In this document: piece by piece, positions 54,936-64,000 of the stretch
Layout of the letters: the number at the start of each line of letters is the position of its first letter
How positions within the stretch are numbered: the first letter of the stretch is position 1
Assembly: GCA_023657425.1 (NCBI GenBank)
Contig: JAGTJW010000003.1
Location: 544,560-608,559 of the forward strand
Length of the DNA: 64,000 nt
Origin: Ideonella sp. WA131b
Lineage (GTDB): Bacteria > Pseudomonadota > Gammaproteobacteria > Burkholderiales > Burkholderiaceae_C
Direction of reading: 5' to 3'
Notes under the pieces: model-generated
Told to the model about the DNA's origin: nothing
Database searches by the model: none
The model's input: only the letters and a program-made list of their open reading frames with translations
Program-made: the position numbers and the translations under genes

Positions 54936-55822
54936 GCTTCCTCCTTCTCGGGCTTGCCGGCGTCAGCGGACTTCTCCTCGATCGGACCCACCTTCATGTA
55001 GTGGAAGAAGCCGGCGACGACCGCGCCGATCATCCCCGCCACCGCCAGCGGCTTGGCGATGCCCTTCCAGACCGAGACCAGCGGGCTGACGCTCGGGTCC
55101 TTGGGCAGGTCTTCCAGCTCGGGCCGGTCGGCGTGCTTCAGCACGTACATCACGTGCGTGCCGCCGACTCCTTGCGGGTTGTACAGGCCTGCGTTCTGGA
55201 AGCCGCGCTCCTTCAGCTCGCCCGCGCGCTTTTCGCCGTAGGTCACCATGTCGTCCTTCGTGCCGAAGGTGATGGCGCCCGTGGGGCAGGTCTTCACGCA
55301 GGCCGGCTCCAGACCCACGCCCACCCGGTCGGAACACAAGGTGCACTTGTAGGCCTTGTTGTCCTTCTGGCTGATGCGCGGCACATCAAAGGGGCAGCCC
55401 TTGACGCAGTAGCCGCAGCCGATGCAGTTCTCGCTGATGAAGTCGACGATGCCGTTGCTGTACTTGACGATGGCCCCAGGCGCCGGACAGGCCTTCAGGC
55501 ACCCGGGGTCCTCGCAGTGCATGCAGCCGTCCTTGCGGATCAGCCACTCGAGGCTGCCGTCCTTGGGCTCGACCTCGAAGAACTTCATGACGGTCCAGCT
55601 GGTGGGCGTCAGGTCGCTGGGGTTGTCGTAGACGCCGATGTTGGTGCCGACGTCGTCGCGCAGGTCGTTCCAGTTCATGCAAGCCACCTGGCAGGCCTTG
55701 CAGCCGATGCACTTGGACTCATCGATGAGCTTGGCGACCTGCGGCGCGTTGGTACGCACCTGCGGGCTGGGAGTGGTGGTGGCCGAACGGCCGACCACGT
55801 CGAGCGATTGCATGCTGCCCAT
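54932..55822 (-). CDS. fdhB: Formate dehydrogenase beta subunit (four [4Fe-4S] clusters)
   Basis: A 296-residue iron-sulfur protein. Cluster motifs: [48 protein letters not shown] and [11 protein letters not shown] with [11 protein letters not shown] single C-terminal membrane helix ([19 protein letters not shown]) anchors it, as in FdnH. The ATG at 55822 follows the fdhA stop immediately; an upstream in-frame ATG is a shadow inside fdhA. Confidence 0.94.
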   Translation of the reverse strand: MGSMQSLDVVGRSATTTPSPQVRTNAPQVAKLIDESKCIGCKACQVACMNWNDLRDDVGTNIGVYDNPSDLTPTSWTVMKFFEVEPKDGSLEWLIRKDGCMHCEDPGCLKACPAPGAIVKYSNGIVDFISENCIGCGYCVKGCPFDVPRISQKDNKAYKCTLCSDRVGVGLEPACVKTCPTGAITFGTKDDMVTYGEKRAGELKERGFQNAGLYNPQGVGGTHVMYVLKHADRPELEDLPKDPSVSPLVSVWKGIAKPLAVAGMIGAVVAGFFHYMKVGPIEEKSADAGKPEKEEA

Positions 55823-55823
55823 G

Positions 55824-58800
55824 TCAGGCCACCTTCTCGATGTTGACCAGGAACGCCTTGAACTCCGGCGTCTGCGAGTTGGCGTCGCCGACAAAGGGGG
55901 TCAGTGCATTGGCCAGGTAGCCGTTCTGCGTCACGCCCTTGAAGCCCCAGTGGATGGGGATGCCCACGTGGTGGACTTTCTTGCCGTTCACGTCCATGGC
56001 CTTCATGCGCTTGGTCACCACGCAGGCCGCCAGGATCTCGCCTCGATTGCTGCGGACCTTGACCATGTTGCCCTGCTTGATGCCTTTTTCCTTGGCCAGG
56101 TCTTCACCGATTTCGATGAAGGGCGCCGGCTGCACGACGGCGTTGCTCGTCGAATGCTTGGTCCAGAAATGCAGGTGCTCGGTCAAGCGGTAGGTGGTGG
56201 CCGCGTACGGGAACTCCTCCTTCTTGCCAAAGGCTTCCAGGTCACCCTTGTAGACACGCGCGGCGGGGTTGCTCACGGCCTTGGGGTTGGTGGGGCACAT
56301 CAGGTTGACGCCCACAGGGTTCTCGAAAGGCTCGTAGTGCTCGGGGAACGGGCCTTCGTTCATGCCCACGGCGTACAGCCTGGCCACGCCTTCGGGGTTC
56401 ATGATGAAGGCGCCCACGTTCTGGTCGGGCGCGGCGTCGGGGCGCATGTCGGGCACGTCGGCACCGCCTGCCCAGCTCTTGCCGTTCCAGGCCAGGTACC
56501 TGCGGCTCGGATCCCAGGGCTTGCCGTCCTTGTCCGCGCTGGCGCGGTTGTAGAGGATGCGGCGGTTGGCCGGCCACGAGAAGCCCCAGCCCGGGAACAC
56601 GCCCAGGCCCGTGGGGTCGGCGGTGTCGCGCCGTGCGGTGAGGTTGCCCGTGGGGCCCCAGCAGCCGGAATAGATCCAGTTGCCGCAGCTGGTGCTGCCG
56701 TCGTCGCGCAGCATGGCAAAGCCTGGCAACTGGTCGCCGGCCCTGACCAACGGCACTGGCGGCGGCGCGTTGGGTGCCGGCGGCGGCACCGGAATGGGCT
56801 TGCCCTTGGCGTCCAGCTTCGGCGGTGCGGGCAGCGCAAACACATCGGCCAATGCCCTGCCGTTGATCTCGCGCAGGACCTCGCCCGGCTGGGGCACGTT
56901 GGCGTTGATGTAGGGCCAGGCCAGCGCCGCGATGGGCTCAGGCAGTGTGCCGCCGTCCTTGGCGTACATGCCACGCAGCTTGACGAAGAGGCGCGCCATG
57001 ATCTCGCTGTCGGTCTTGGCTTCGCCCGGCGGGTCGACGGCCTTTTCCTTCCAGTTGATCACGCGGCTGCTGTTGGTGAAGGTGCCGGTCTCTTCGGCAA
57101 AGCAGCTGGTGGGGAAGCGGAAGACCTCGGTCGCGATCTTCGCCGGGTCCACGTCGTTCAGCGGGCCGAAATTCTTCCAGAACTCGCTGGTCTCGGTCTC
57201 CAGCGGGTCCATCACCACCAGGTACTTCAGCTTGGCCATGGCGGCCGACAGCTTCTTCTTGTTGGGCACCGCCGCCAGCGGGTTGAAGCCCTGCACGAGA
57301 AAGCCGTTGACCTTGCCCTGGTGCATGCGCTCGAAGATGGCCATGATGTCGTAGGCCGTGTCGCGCTTCGGAATCCAGTCGTAGGCGAACTGGTTGTCCG
57401 CCGTGGCCTTGTCCCCGTAGTAGGCCTTCATCAGGCTGGTGTGCCACTTGGGAAAGTTCTGCGTGAAGGCCATCTGACCCGGACGCAGCGGCTTGCCGGT
57501 GCGCGCCGTCAGGTAGGTCTCACGGTCGACGTCCGCATCGGTGGGTGCACTCAGGTATCCCGACAACACTTCGGAGTAGGCACACATGTCGGTGATGCCC
57601 TGCACGTTGGCGTGGCCGCGCAGCGCGTTGACGCCACCGCCCGGCCGGCCCATGTTGCCCAGCAGCAGCTGGATCATGGCCATGGTGCGGATGTTCTGGC
57701 TGCCCACCGTGTGCTGGGTCCAGCCGAGCGCATAGCAGATCGTCATCACCTTGTCGACCGCCGAGGTCTCACCCAGCATTTGCGCGATCTTCAGGAACTG
57801 GTCCTTGGGCGTGCCGGTGATGCTGCTGACCAGTTCAGGCGTGTAGCGCGAGAAGTGCTTCTTCATCTGCTGGTACACGCACAGCGGGTCCTGCAGGCTG
57901 TCGTCGACCTTGACGAAGCCGTCTTCGCCCACCTGGTAGCCCCAACTCGCCTTGTTGTACGAACGCTTGGTCTCGTCGTAACCGCTGAAAAAGCCGTTGT
58001 CGTACTTGTATTCCGGCTTCACCAGGAAGGTGATGTCGGTGTTGAGCTTGGCGTAGTCGAGGTGGATCTTGTTGTTGGACAACAGGTAGTTGATGACACC
58101 GGCCAGGAAGGCGATGTCGGTGCCCACGCGGATGGGCGCATAGACGTCGGCCACCGCGGCGCTGCGCGTGAAGCGCGGGTCGACCACGATGAGCTTGGCC
58201 TTGCGCGTCTGCATGGCCTCGGTCACCCACTTGAAACCACAGGGGTGCGCTTCTGCGGCATTGCCGCCCATGATGAGTACGAGATCGGTATTCTTGATGT
58301 CGTTCCAAGAATTCGTCATCGCTCCACGTCCAAACGTCGGGCCCAGACTGGACACCGTCGGTGCGTGTCAGATACGCGCTTGTGTATCGAGTGCAACCAT
58401 CCCCAGGCCACGCGCCGTCTTCACGGTGATGTAGCCCGATTCATTGGAAGACGCCGAAGACACCAGCAGTGCGGTGGTGTTCCAGCGGTTGACGGTGACG
58501 GACTTGCCGTCCTTCTCGACCGTCTTCACCAGGTTGGCGTCACGGTCGGCCTTCATGTGCTTGGCCACGCGGGTGAGCGCGTCTTCCCAAGACAGGCGCT
58601 TCCAGTCGGCAGCGCCGGCTTCACGCACCTGCGGGTAGAGCACACGGTTCTTGGACTGGATCATGTCCATCACACCGGCGCCCTTGGGGCACAGCGTGCC
58701 GCGGTTGACCGGGTGGTCGGGGTCGCCTTCGATGTGGATGATGGTCGACTTGACGTTCTTCGCCTTGTCGCCCAGCGTGTACATCACCAAGCCGCAGCTG

Positions 58801-58964
58801 ACCGAGCAGTACGGGCACGTGCTGCGGGTTTCAGTTGTGCGGGCCAGCTTGAAGCTTCGCGTTTCGGCCAGCGCGGCCGTGGGTGAAAAACCCAACGCGA
58901 CGAGGCTGGATCCGACCAGCCCCGCTCCACTGACCCGGAGGAAGCTTCTCCGGTTCATGTCCAT
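55824..58964 (-). CDS. fdhA: Formate dehydrogenase alpha subunit, selenocysteine-containing (UGA read as Sec)
   Basis: A 1,046-residue periplasmic molybdoenzyme (FdnG type) read through one UGA. The ATG at 58964 has a good ribosome-binding site (AGGAGT) and starts a Tat signal ([20 protein letters not shown]). The [4Fe-4S] site is [15 protein letters not shown] ... RGTLCPKG. The in-frame TGA at 58370-58368 is residue 199, in the context [24 protein letters not shown], where E. coli FdnG has Sec196. Molybdopterin-binding domains follow ([37 protein letters not shown]). It oxidises formate to CO2 and heads the operon fdhA-fdhB-fdhI-fdhE-selA. Annotation software often splits it in two at the UGA. 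Confidence 0.96.
58328..58370 (-). promoter_or_regulatory. Bacterial SECIS-like hairpin after the Sec UGA
   Basis: Directly after the UGA the transcript can fold with the conserved apex CCAGUCUGG (CCA-GUC-UGG) also present in E. coli fdnG, at the distance expected for SelB recognition (apex about 20 bases from UGA). Confidence 0.75.
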
Positions 58965-59690
58965 CGTGCGTACTCCTGTTTGAGCCAAGGGTGACCCATT
59001 CCGAGATGCCTGCTACACGGCAGAGCGCCTAGACATTTGAACGTATTCGATGAGGATTCGCCTTGGTCTAAATGCCTATGAACGAATACGCATAAGACGC
59101 CCTCCTTGCGTGGTTGGGTCGGGCCGACTTTCTGTGCTGTACTCAGGGAAGACGGGCACTGCGGGGTGTCTGGCGGACCTGGCGCACTGGCAGGCCGAGT
59201 GCGACAAACTGTCGCTGGGTTTGGTTGTGTCTCGTTGATGACGTGGCTGCACTGTCAAGTGGCTACGTCAGTTTCATGACGCTGTGTCCGTCGCTGCCGC
59301 GGCGGGACCAGTCCCCGGACGCCGAGATGGCGGGCCACTTCAACGCGCGAGCTGCGGCCGTTCCGCGAGGCGCCGCAACGGCGGCTGCAGGGCAGGGCGC
59401 TTGGAAGGGTGGCGAGTTGAATGAGTGCTCACGCAGCGGCCAGAGTGGGTCTCAAGGCAGCCGAGGCCGACAGCGGCGCTGTCACGCTGGCACAACGCCT
59501 TGACTCCGCTGCCAGACTCAACAACCACCGGCGCTGACCGTGGCCAGACGGGCTGGTTGGGCGCGGTGCCGACGGTGTGCCGGAGTTCGTCGAAGCTCCG
59601 GCGCCAGCTGACGAAGCGATGCCTATGGTTTCCGCGGGCGCCAGGGCCAGCGCGGGGCCGGCCAACAGCGCTGCGACCAGGGCCGCCAGC
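58965..59690. other. Gene-free stretch upstream of the fdh operon
   Basis: No credible gene in 726 bases. An inverted repeat CGTATTCG (59042-59049) / CGAATACG (59083-59090) lies about 80-125 bases before the fdhA start and could be an operator in the fdh promoter. The rest shows nothing recognisable. Confidence 0.4.
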
Positions 59691-60935
59691 CTAAGCGCCG
59701 CTGCCTTCTGCTTGCGGATCGCGGGCTGCAGCCAGCCGGCGGTAGAGAAGGCCGCGCGACACGCCCAACTCGCGCGCCGCACGGGAGACGTTGCCTCCGT
59801 TGCGCGCCAGCGCCTGCAGCACGAGGCGCTGGTCGTGTTCGGCCAGCGTGGGCGCGGTGTTCGGTGTGGGCACAGGAGTCGCTGCCGGGGTTGATGCCTC
59901 GGCGACTGGCGGCGCCAGCGTGGGTGCAGGCGCAGCTGGCGCGCGGCGGCCGTCGCTTTCGTCGCTGCTTTGGCCGGGTGCCATCTGCAGCCGCGCACGC
60001 AGCCACACCTCCAGGCCGTTGGCCAGATGCAGCGCCTGTGGGCCACGCGGGCCAGCGCTGGCCATCAACGTAGGCAAGCCGTGGCCAAACACCTCGGCGG
60101 CAGGGCGGCCTCGCGGCTCGGTGTCACCCAGCAGGCTGCGCGCGGCGCGGTTGGCCCAGGCCACGCGGCCTTGCGGGTCGATGCCGGCCAGCGCTTGCAG
60201 CGGCGTGCCGAGCAGGCGCGGGTCGGCCTGGAAATGCAGCACGAGCGTGTCGCCGTCGGGTTCGGCCAGCAACGCGTCTTCGATGCTGCTGGCGTACAGG
60301 CCCACGAGCGCCGCGGCGTCAAAGGCGAAGCTGTGGCCTTCGGTGGAGAGATCGAGCACGCCGGCCAGCCGGCCGTGGCGGTCGTGGATGGGGGCGGCCG
60401 CGCAACTCAGGCGGCCGCAGAGATCGAAGAAGTGTTCTTCGCGCGTCACCGTCACGGCCTGGCCCGTCCGCAGCACCAGGCCTGGCGCGGTGGTGCCTAC
60501 CGCGTCTTCGCTCAGGTTCACGCCCAGGCGGCTGGCCAGTCCGAGCACCGGCTCAGTTTCGCCGGGTACCGGCGAGCTGTGAACCACCAGGCCTTCGCCG
60601 TCGCAGAGAAAGGTGCGCACGCCGGTGTGGGCCAGCGTGGCCTGCAGGCGTTCCAAGGCCGGGCGCGCGGCTTGCAGCAGCGGGCGGCTGCGCTGCAGCG
60701 CACCGTGCCGGCGTGAGGGTGTGACGGGATCGAAAGCCAGCCGTTCGCCGGGCCGGCGGTGCGCCACCAAGCAGCGCTGCCAGCTCTGGATGATGGGTTC
60801 GCCCACCAGACCCGTCGGCCGCTGGCCGTCGACAAACAGGCGCTCGCGCGCCAATGCAGCGCGCTGCGGCGCCGTGGCGAAAAAAGCCTGCTCGGGCAGC
60901 GCCAGGGCAGTGCGGGCGGGGGGCGGGCGGTGCAT
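59691..60935 (-). CDS. GAF/PAS-Fis transcriptional regulator (AcoR-like, no AAA+ domain)
   Basis: A 414-residue regulator. The N-terminal region matches AcoR-type activators: SWQRCLVAHRRPGERLAFDP, then a GAF domain (residues about 90-215, with LSEDAVGTTAPGLVLRTGQ and REEHFFDLCGRLSCAAAPI), a PAS-like part (LQALAGIDPQGRVAWANRAA) and a proline/alanine linker to a Fis-type helix-turn-helix at the end (ARNGGNVSRAARELGVSRG). The sigma-54-contacting AAA+ domain with its GAFTGA loop is absent, so it cannot activate sigma-54 promoters in the usual way. It is divergent from the alcohol dehydrogenase gene, its likely target. Confidence 0.87.
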   Translation of the reverse strand: MHRPPPARTALALPEQAFFATAPQRAALARERLFVDGQRPTGLVGEPIIQSWQRCLVAHRRPGERLAFDPVTPSRRHGALQRSRPLLQAARPALERLQATLAHTGVRTFLCDGEGLVVHSSPVPGETEPVLGLASRLGVNLSEDAVGTTAPGLVLRTGQAVTVTREEHFFDLCGRLSCAAAPIHDRHGRLAGVLDLSTEGHSFAFDAAALVGLYASSIEDALLAEPDGDTLVLHFQADPRLLGTPLQALAGIDPQGRVAWANRAARSLLGDTEPRGRPAAEVFGHGLPTLMASAGPRGPQALHLANGLEVWLRARLQMAPGQSSDESDGRRAPAAPAPTLAPPVAEASTPAATPVPTPNTAPTLAEHDQRLVLQALARNGGNVSRAARELGVSRGLLYRRLAAARDPQAEGSGA

Positions 60936-61092
60936 GCGCGGCAGTTTGTGCCGGGACGGAACAGCCGCTCATCCGGGAAAGCCCGTTGTTCCCGCGCCGT
61001 CGCCGGCGCGAGAAGCTGCGCGCCAGCCACACGGTGGCGCCGGGCTCGGCCGCACCTGGGCGCGGTTCCAGAACAAGCACAGGAGACCACAC

Positions 61093-63225
61093 ATGAAGAC
61101 CTCTCTCCGCTACGCGGCGGCCCTGGCCCTCGGTGTCGCCGCCATCGGGCTGGCCCCGGCCTGGGCCCAGACCACCAAGCCGGCGGCCACGGCCGCCAAG
61201 GGCTCGGCCGCCCACATCAAGGCCGTGACCACGCGCGTGGACACCGGCTTCATCCGCGCCAACGCACGCACCACCGTCGACTGGCCCAGCTACGGCCTTG
61301 ACCACGCCGAGACGCGCTTCTCGCGCCTGACGCAGATCACCACCGCCAACGTCGGCAAGCTGGGCCTGGCCTGGAGCTACAACCTGGAGAGCACACGCGG
61401 TGTGGAGGCCACGCCGGTGGTGGTGGACGGCATCATGTACGTGACTGCCAGCTGGAGCATCGTGCACGCCATCGACGTGCGCACGGGCCAGCGCCTCTGG
61501 AGCTTCGACCCGCAGGTCGACCGTGGCTACGGCTACAAGGGCTGCTGCGATGTGGTCAACCGCGGCGTGGCCGTCTACCAGGGCAAGGTGTTCGTGGCCA
61601 GCTACGACGGCCGCCTCATCGCGCTGGACGCGGCCACCGGGGCCAAGACCTGGGAGGTGGACACCATCATCGACCGCAAGTTCAGCTACACCATCACCGG
61701 CGCGCCGCGCGTCTACAAGGGCAAGGTCATCATCGGCAACGGCGGCGCCGAGTACGGCGTGCGCGGCTACATCACGGCGTACGACGCCAGCAGCGGCAAG
61801 CAGCAGTGGCGCTGGTTCACGGTGCCGGGCGACCCGAGCAAGCCCTTCGAAGACGAGAGCATGGCCAAGGCCGCCAAGACCTGGGACCCTGCGGGCAAGT
61901 ACTGGGAAGCCGGCGGCGGCGGCACGGCCTGGGACACCATGGCCTTCGACCCCGAACTCAACCTGATGTACGTGGGCACCGGCAACGGCAGCCCCTGGGC
62001 GCACAAGAAGCGCAGCCCGGCCGGCGGCGACAACCTGTACCTGGCCAGCCTGGTGGCGCTGAACCCCGACACCGGCAAGTACGTCTGGCATTACCAGCAG
62101 ACGCCGGGCGACAACTGGGACTTCACGTCGACGCAGCCGATGATCCTGGCCGACCTGAAGATCGCCGGCAAGAACCGCAAGGTGATCCTGCACGCGCCAA
62201 AGAATGGCTTCTTCTTCGTGGTCGACCGCAAGAGCGGCGAGTTCATCTCGGCGAAGAACTTCGTCGATGTCAACTGGGCCACGGGTTATGACGCCAAGGG
62301 CCGGCCCATCGAGACCGACATCGCGCGGGTGGCCGACCGCCCACGCGAGATCATTCCCAGCGCTTATGGCGCACGCAACTGGCACTCGATGAGCTTCAAC
62401 CCGCAGACCGGGCTGGTGTACATGCCGGTGCAGAACGTGCCCGTCACGCTGCTGGACAACAAGGCCTGGAAGTTCAACGCCGCCAGCCCGCTCGAGCCGC
62501 ACAGCAACCTGGGCTGGAACCTGGGCATGTTTGCCAACGCCGAGCCGCCCAAGAGCGCGCCCTTCGGCCGCCTGCTGGCCTGGGACCCTGTGAACCAGCG
62601 CGAGGCCTGGCGGGTGGAGAACGTCTCACCGTGGAACGGCGGCACGCTCACCACGGCGGGCAACCTGGTCTTCCAAGGCACGGCCGACGGCCGCTTCATC
62701 GCGTATGACGCCCGCGACGGCAAGAAGCTCTGGGAAACGCCCACCGGCACCGGCGTCATCGCCGCACCCAGCACCTACATGGTGGACGGCAAGCAGTACG
62801 TGAGCATCGCGGTGGGCTGGGGCGGCGTCTACGGCCACACCACGCGCCACACCGATCGCAAGGGCCCGGGCACGGTCTACACCTTCGTCATCGACGGCCA
62901 GGCCAAGGCGCCCGAGTTCGTGGCCTACCGCCTGGGCGAGCTGGTGCAGGGCGTGGCCTACGACAAGAACCACGTGGCAGACGGCACGGCGCTCTACGTC
63001 AGCAACTGCGTCTTCTGCCACGGCGTGCCGGGCGTGGACCGCGGCGGCAACATCCCCAACCTGGGCTACTCGGCGCAGGCGGTGATTGCCAATCTCGACA
63101 AGTACATGTTCGGTGCGTTGGCCAGGAACGGCATGCCCGATTTCACCGGCAAGCTGCAGCGGGCCGACGTGGAGAAGCTCAAGGCCTTCATCCAGGGAAC
63201 GGCGGACGCCATACGGCCCAAGTGA
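61093..63225 (+). CDS. Quinohaemoprotein (PQQ- and haem c-containing) alcohol dehydrogenase
   Basis: A 710-residue periplasmic enzyme. Signal peptide MKTSLRYAAALALGVAAIGL ... AWA, ribosome-binding AGGAGA at 61081. The eight-bladed PQQ propeller contains the vicinal disulfide GYGYKGCCDVVNRG, tryptophan-docking repeats (ALDAATGAKTWEVD) and the catalytic Asp in TPGDNWDFTSTQPMI. The residue two after that Asp is Thr, not Asp, so a calcium rather than lanthanide enzyme is expected. A C-terminal cytochrome c domain has CVFCHGVPG and a distal Met in ARNGMPDFTG. This is a type II alcohol dehydrogenase passing electrons to a cytochrome or azurin. Confidence 0.94.
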   Translation: MKTSLRYAAALALGVAAIGLAPAWAQTTKPAATAAKGSAAHIKAVTTRVDTGFIRANARTTVDWPSYGLDHAETRFSRLTQITTANVGKLGLAWSYNLESTRGVEATPVVVDGIMYVTASWSIVHAIDVRTGQRLWSFDPQVDRGYGYKGCCDVVNRGVAVYQGKVFVASYDGRLIALDAATGAKTWEVDTIIDRKFSYTITGAPRVYKGKVIIGNGGAEYGVRGYITAYDASSGKQQWRWFTVPGDPSKPFEDESMAKAAKTWDPAGKYWEAGGGGTAWDTMAFDPELNLMYVGTGNGSPWAHKKRSPAGGDNLYLASLVALNPDTGKYVWHYQQTPGDNWDFTSTQPMILADLKIAGKNRKVILHAPKNGFFFVVDRKSGEFISAKNFVDVNWATGYDAKGRPIETDIARVADRPREIIPSAYGARNWHSMSFNPQTGLVYMPVQNVPVTLLDNKAWKFNAASPLEPHSNLGWNLGMFANAEPPKSAPFGRLLAWDPVNQREAWRVENVSPWNGGTLTTAGNLVFQGTADGRFIAYDARDGKKLWETPTGTGVIAAPSTYMVDGKQYVSIAVGWGGVYGHTTRHTDRKGPGTVYTFVIDGQAKAPEFVAYRLGELVQGVAYDKNHVADGTALYVSNCVFCHGVPGVDRGGNIPNLGYSAQAVIANLDKYMFGALARNGMPDFTGKLQRADVEKLKAFIQGTADAIRPK

Positions 63226-63293
63226 GGACTTGAGTGAGGGCCGAAGTGAGGTCACAGCGCTGAGCCAGGCGCGCAGCTGCTGTTGCAGCCGCC

Positions 63294-63313
63294 CACGCTC
63301 CTAGGAGCGTGGT
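63294..63313. repeat. 20-bp perfect palindrome, bare ends of the nested repeat family
   Basis: CCACGCTCCTAGGAGCGTGG equals the right end and left end of repeats A/B joined at CTAG without a body. It lies 68 bases after the alcohol dehydrogenase stop, in a 312-base gap that otherwise shows nothing, and may serve as a terminator or as an empty site. Confidence 0.65.
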
Positions 63314-63537
63314 TGGCCACGGTCAACGGCCATGTGAGTGGTTCACTGATGGGTCGCTGGGCGCCCGAACCAGGCTCGGCACTGACAAGACCACCGGCTT
63401 CCTGCCTGTCACGACCGACCTCTGACCGATTCCGGATGCAAGCGCGCTGCGCCGGTAGCGGACTTTGGCTGCCAGCGAATCTGGCTCGATACCCAAGTCC
63501 AGGATCGAGCGTGGCGCCACCGCAATTCACTGAGCAG

Positions 63538-63800
63538 CTGAAGACGACCACCATCCCATCGATTCGGGTCGGGCCCGACTTTCGAGCTGAAGTCGAGGCT
63601 GCGCAGACTGAGGGCGAGACGCTCCCCCGGTTCGTCGAAGCCTCGGTGCGTGCCCGTGTTGAGCGCCGTCGCATGCAGACCGATTTCGTCGCGCGCCGAG
63701 ATGCGGGAACTGGTCATTCATTTCGGACGAACTGGCTACCTGGCGCTGTGCGAGATCGAGGACCACTCCAGCGTCGCCGTGCTGGCCGTGGTGCACCCGC
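63538..63800 (+). pseudogene. Decayed parDE-type toxin-antitoxin copy
   Basis: The first frame reads KTTTIPSIRVGPDFRAEVEA and LPRFVEASVRARVERRRMQ, matching the antitoxin at 39176, and then breaks near 63690. Another frame continues with RELVIHFGRTGYLALCEIED and VAVLAVVHPLAEVH, matching the C-terminal third of the ParE toxin. The end of the antitoxin and the first two thirds of the toxin are deleted. Confidence 0.8.
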
Positions 63801-63903
63801 TGGCCGAAGTGCACAAGGAAGGGCCTCAGGAGAGTCGCCAGAGGTCAGAACATGAACACATGGGCGGACAAGCGCTGTTGACACTTTGCCGACACTGAGG
63901 GAA

Positions 63904-63942
63904 AAACCAAAAAGGCCTAGAAGCCGAAGCTCCTAAGCCTTT
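63904..63942 (-). terminator. Rho-independent terminator after tRNA-Asn
   Basis: On the minus strand, arms AGGCTTAGGAGC and GCTTCTAGGCCT pair over 12 bases with two G-U pairs around a TTCG loop, followed by a run of T (CCTTTTTGG). It lies 18 bases after the tRNA-Asn 3' end. Confidence 0.8.
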
Positions 63943-63959
63943 GATTTGCAAAGAATTTT

Positions 63960-64000
63960 TGGCTCCCCGACCTGGGCTCGAACCAGGGACCTACGGATTA
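63960..64000 (-). tRNA. tRNA-Asn, 3' part (runs off the window)
   Basis: The minus strand reads TAATCCGTAGGTCC, T arm CTGGTTCGAGCCCAG, then TCGGGGAGCCA with encoded CCA. The part after the anticodon (TAATCCGTA) is the same as in bacterial tRNA-Asn(GUU); the anticodon and 5' half lie outside. Confidence 0.8.

Noticed and set aside
59110..59200. Possible third parD-like remnant (GGGTCGGGCCGACTTTC resembles the antitoxin at 63560)
   Set aside because: Similarity is limited to about 17 GC-rich bases, and no reading frame continues it convincingly.
61000..61092. Sigma-54 promoter before the alcohol dehydrogenase gene
   Set aside because: No GG-N10-GC element with the expected flanks was found, and the neighbouring regulator lacks the sigma-54 activator domain.

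Overview
This 64 kb window of high-GC DNA looks like a chromosomal segment of a betaproteobacterium of the order Burkholderiales, probably in the Rubrivivax/Leptothrix/Ideonella neighbourhood. The evidence is the gene neighbourhoods (mfd / ispD-ispF, smpB / ratA-rnfH / guaB-guaA, a PhaR regulator, a periplasmic selenocysteine formate dehydrogenase) and the strong G/C third-position bias. The genus is an inference; no rRNA is present.

Layout. (1) 1-23.6 kb is mostly core chromosome: the mfd start, ispDF, a broken diguanylate cyclase next to remnants of a two-component system, two copies of a nested palindromic repeat around a SIMPL-domain gene, an alpha/beta hydrolase, relA, tRNA-Val, a decayed chemoreceptor, an orphan [2Fe-2S] subunit, an RND efflux pair, cysQ, phaR, rimO, metC, smpB, ratA, rnfH, guaB, an MFS exporter and guaA. 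(2) 23.6-44.65 kb is a composite mobile region starting exactly after guaA. It has a tyrosine integrase with repeated TGACGGTAAA sites in front of it, one 1,794-residue protein with an N-terminal nuclease-like motif and a STAND-type NTPase (probable anti-phage gene), an AlpA-type regulator, an IS630 element split by an IS21 element, a peroxiredoxin and Dps, an IS3 element, plasmid-type remnants (DUF932 fragment, ParA, KorB-like ParB), a ParDE-type toxin-antitoxin pair, a Fic protein flanked by inverted palindromes, and a transposase remnant. (3) 44.65-58.96 kb, all on the minus strand, is a selenium/formate cluster: a UGA-containing formate dehydrogenase (fdhA-fdhB-fdhI), fdhE, selA, a PhnD-type binding protein, selB, selC (tRNA-Sec), a GcvH-like protein, a DsrE-like protein, a nitroreductase, a ModE-like regulator, an ABC ATPase and a permease whose 3' end is replaced by the transposase remnant. 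(4) 59.7-63.2 kb holds a GAF/Fis regulator divergent from a quinohaemoprotein alcohol dehydrogenase. The window ends with a decayed parDE copy, a terminator and the 3' part of tRNA-Asn.

How the parts fit. selA, selB and selC supply the machinery that reads the UGA in fdhA, and a SECIS-like hairpin follows that UGA directly. The binding protein, ATPase and permease form a scattered ABC transporter of the type named putative selenate importer; its permease is truncated here, so selenium uptake by this route is probably impaired. The mobile region carries several stabilisation modules (integrase, parAB, parDE, fic) and one large candidate defence gene.

Coordinates and translations were read by eye from the sequence. 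Homology statements rest on recognised motifs and on memory of the families, not on database searches.
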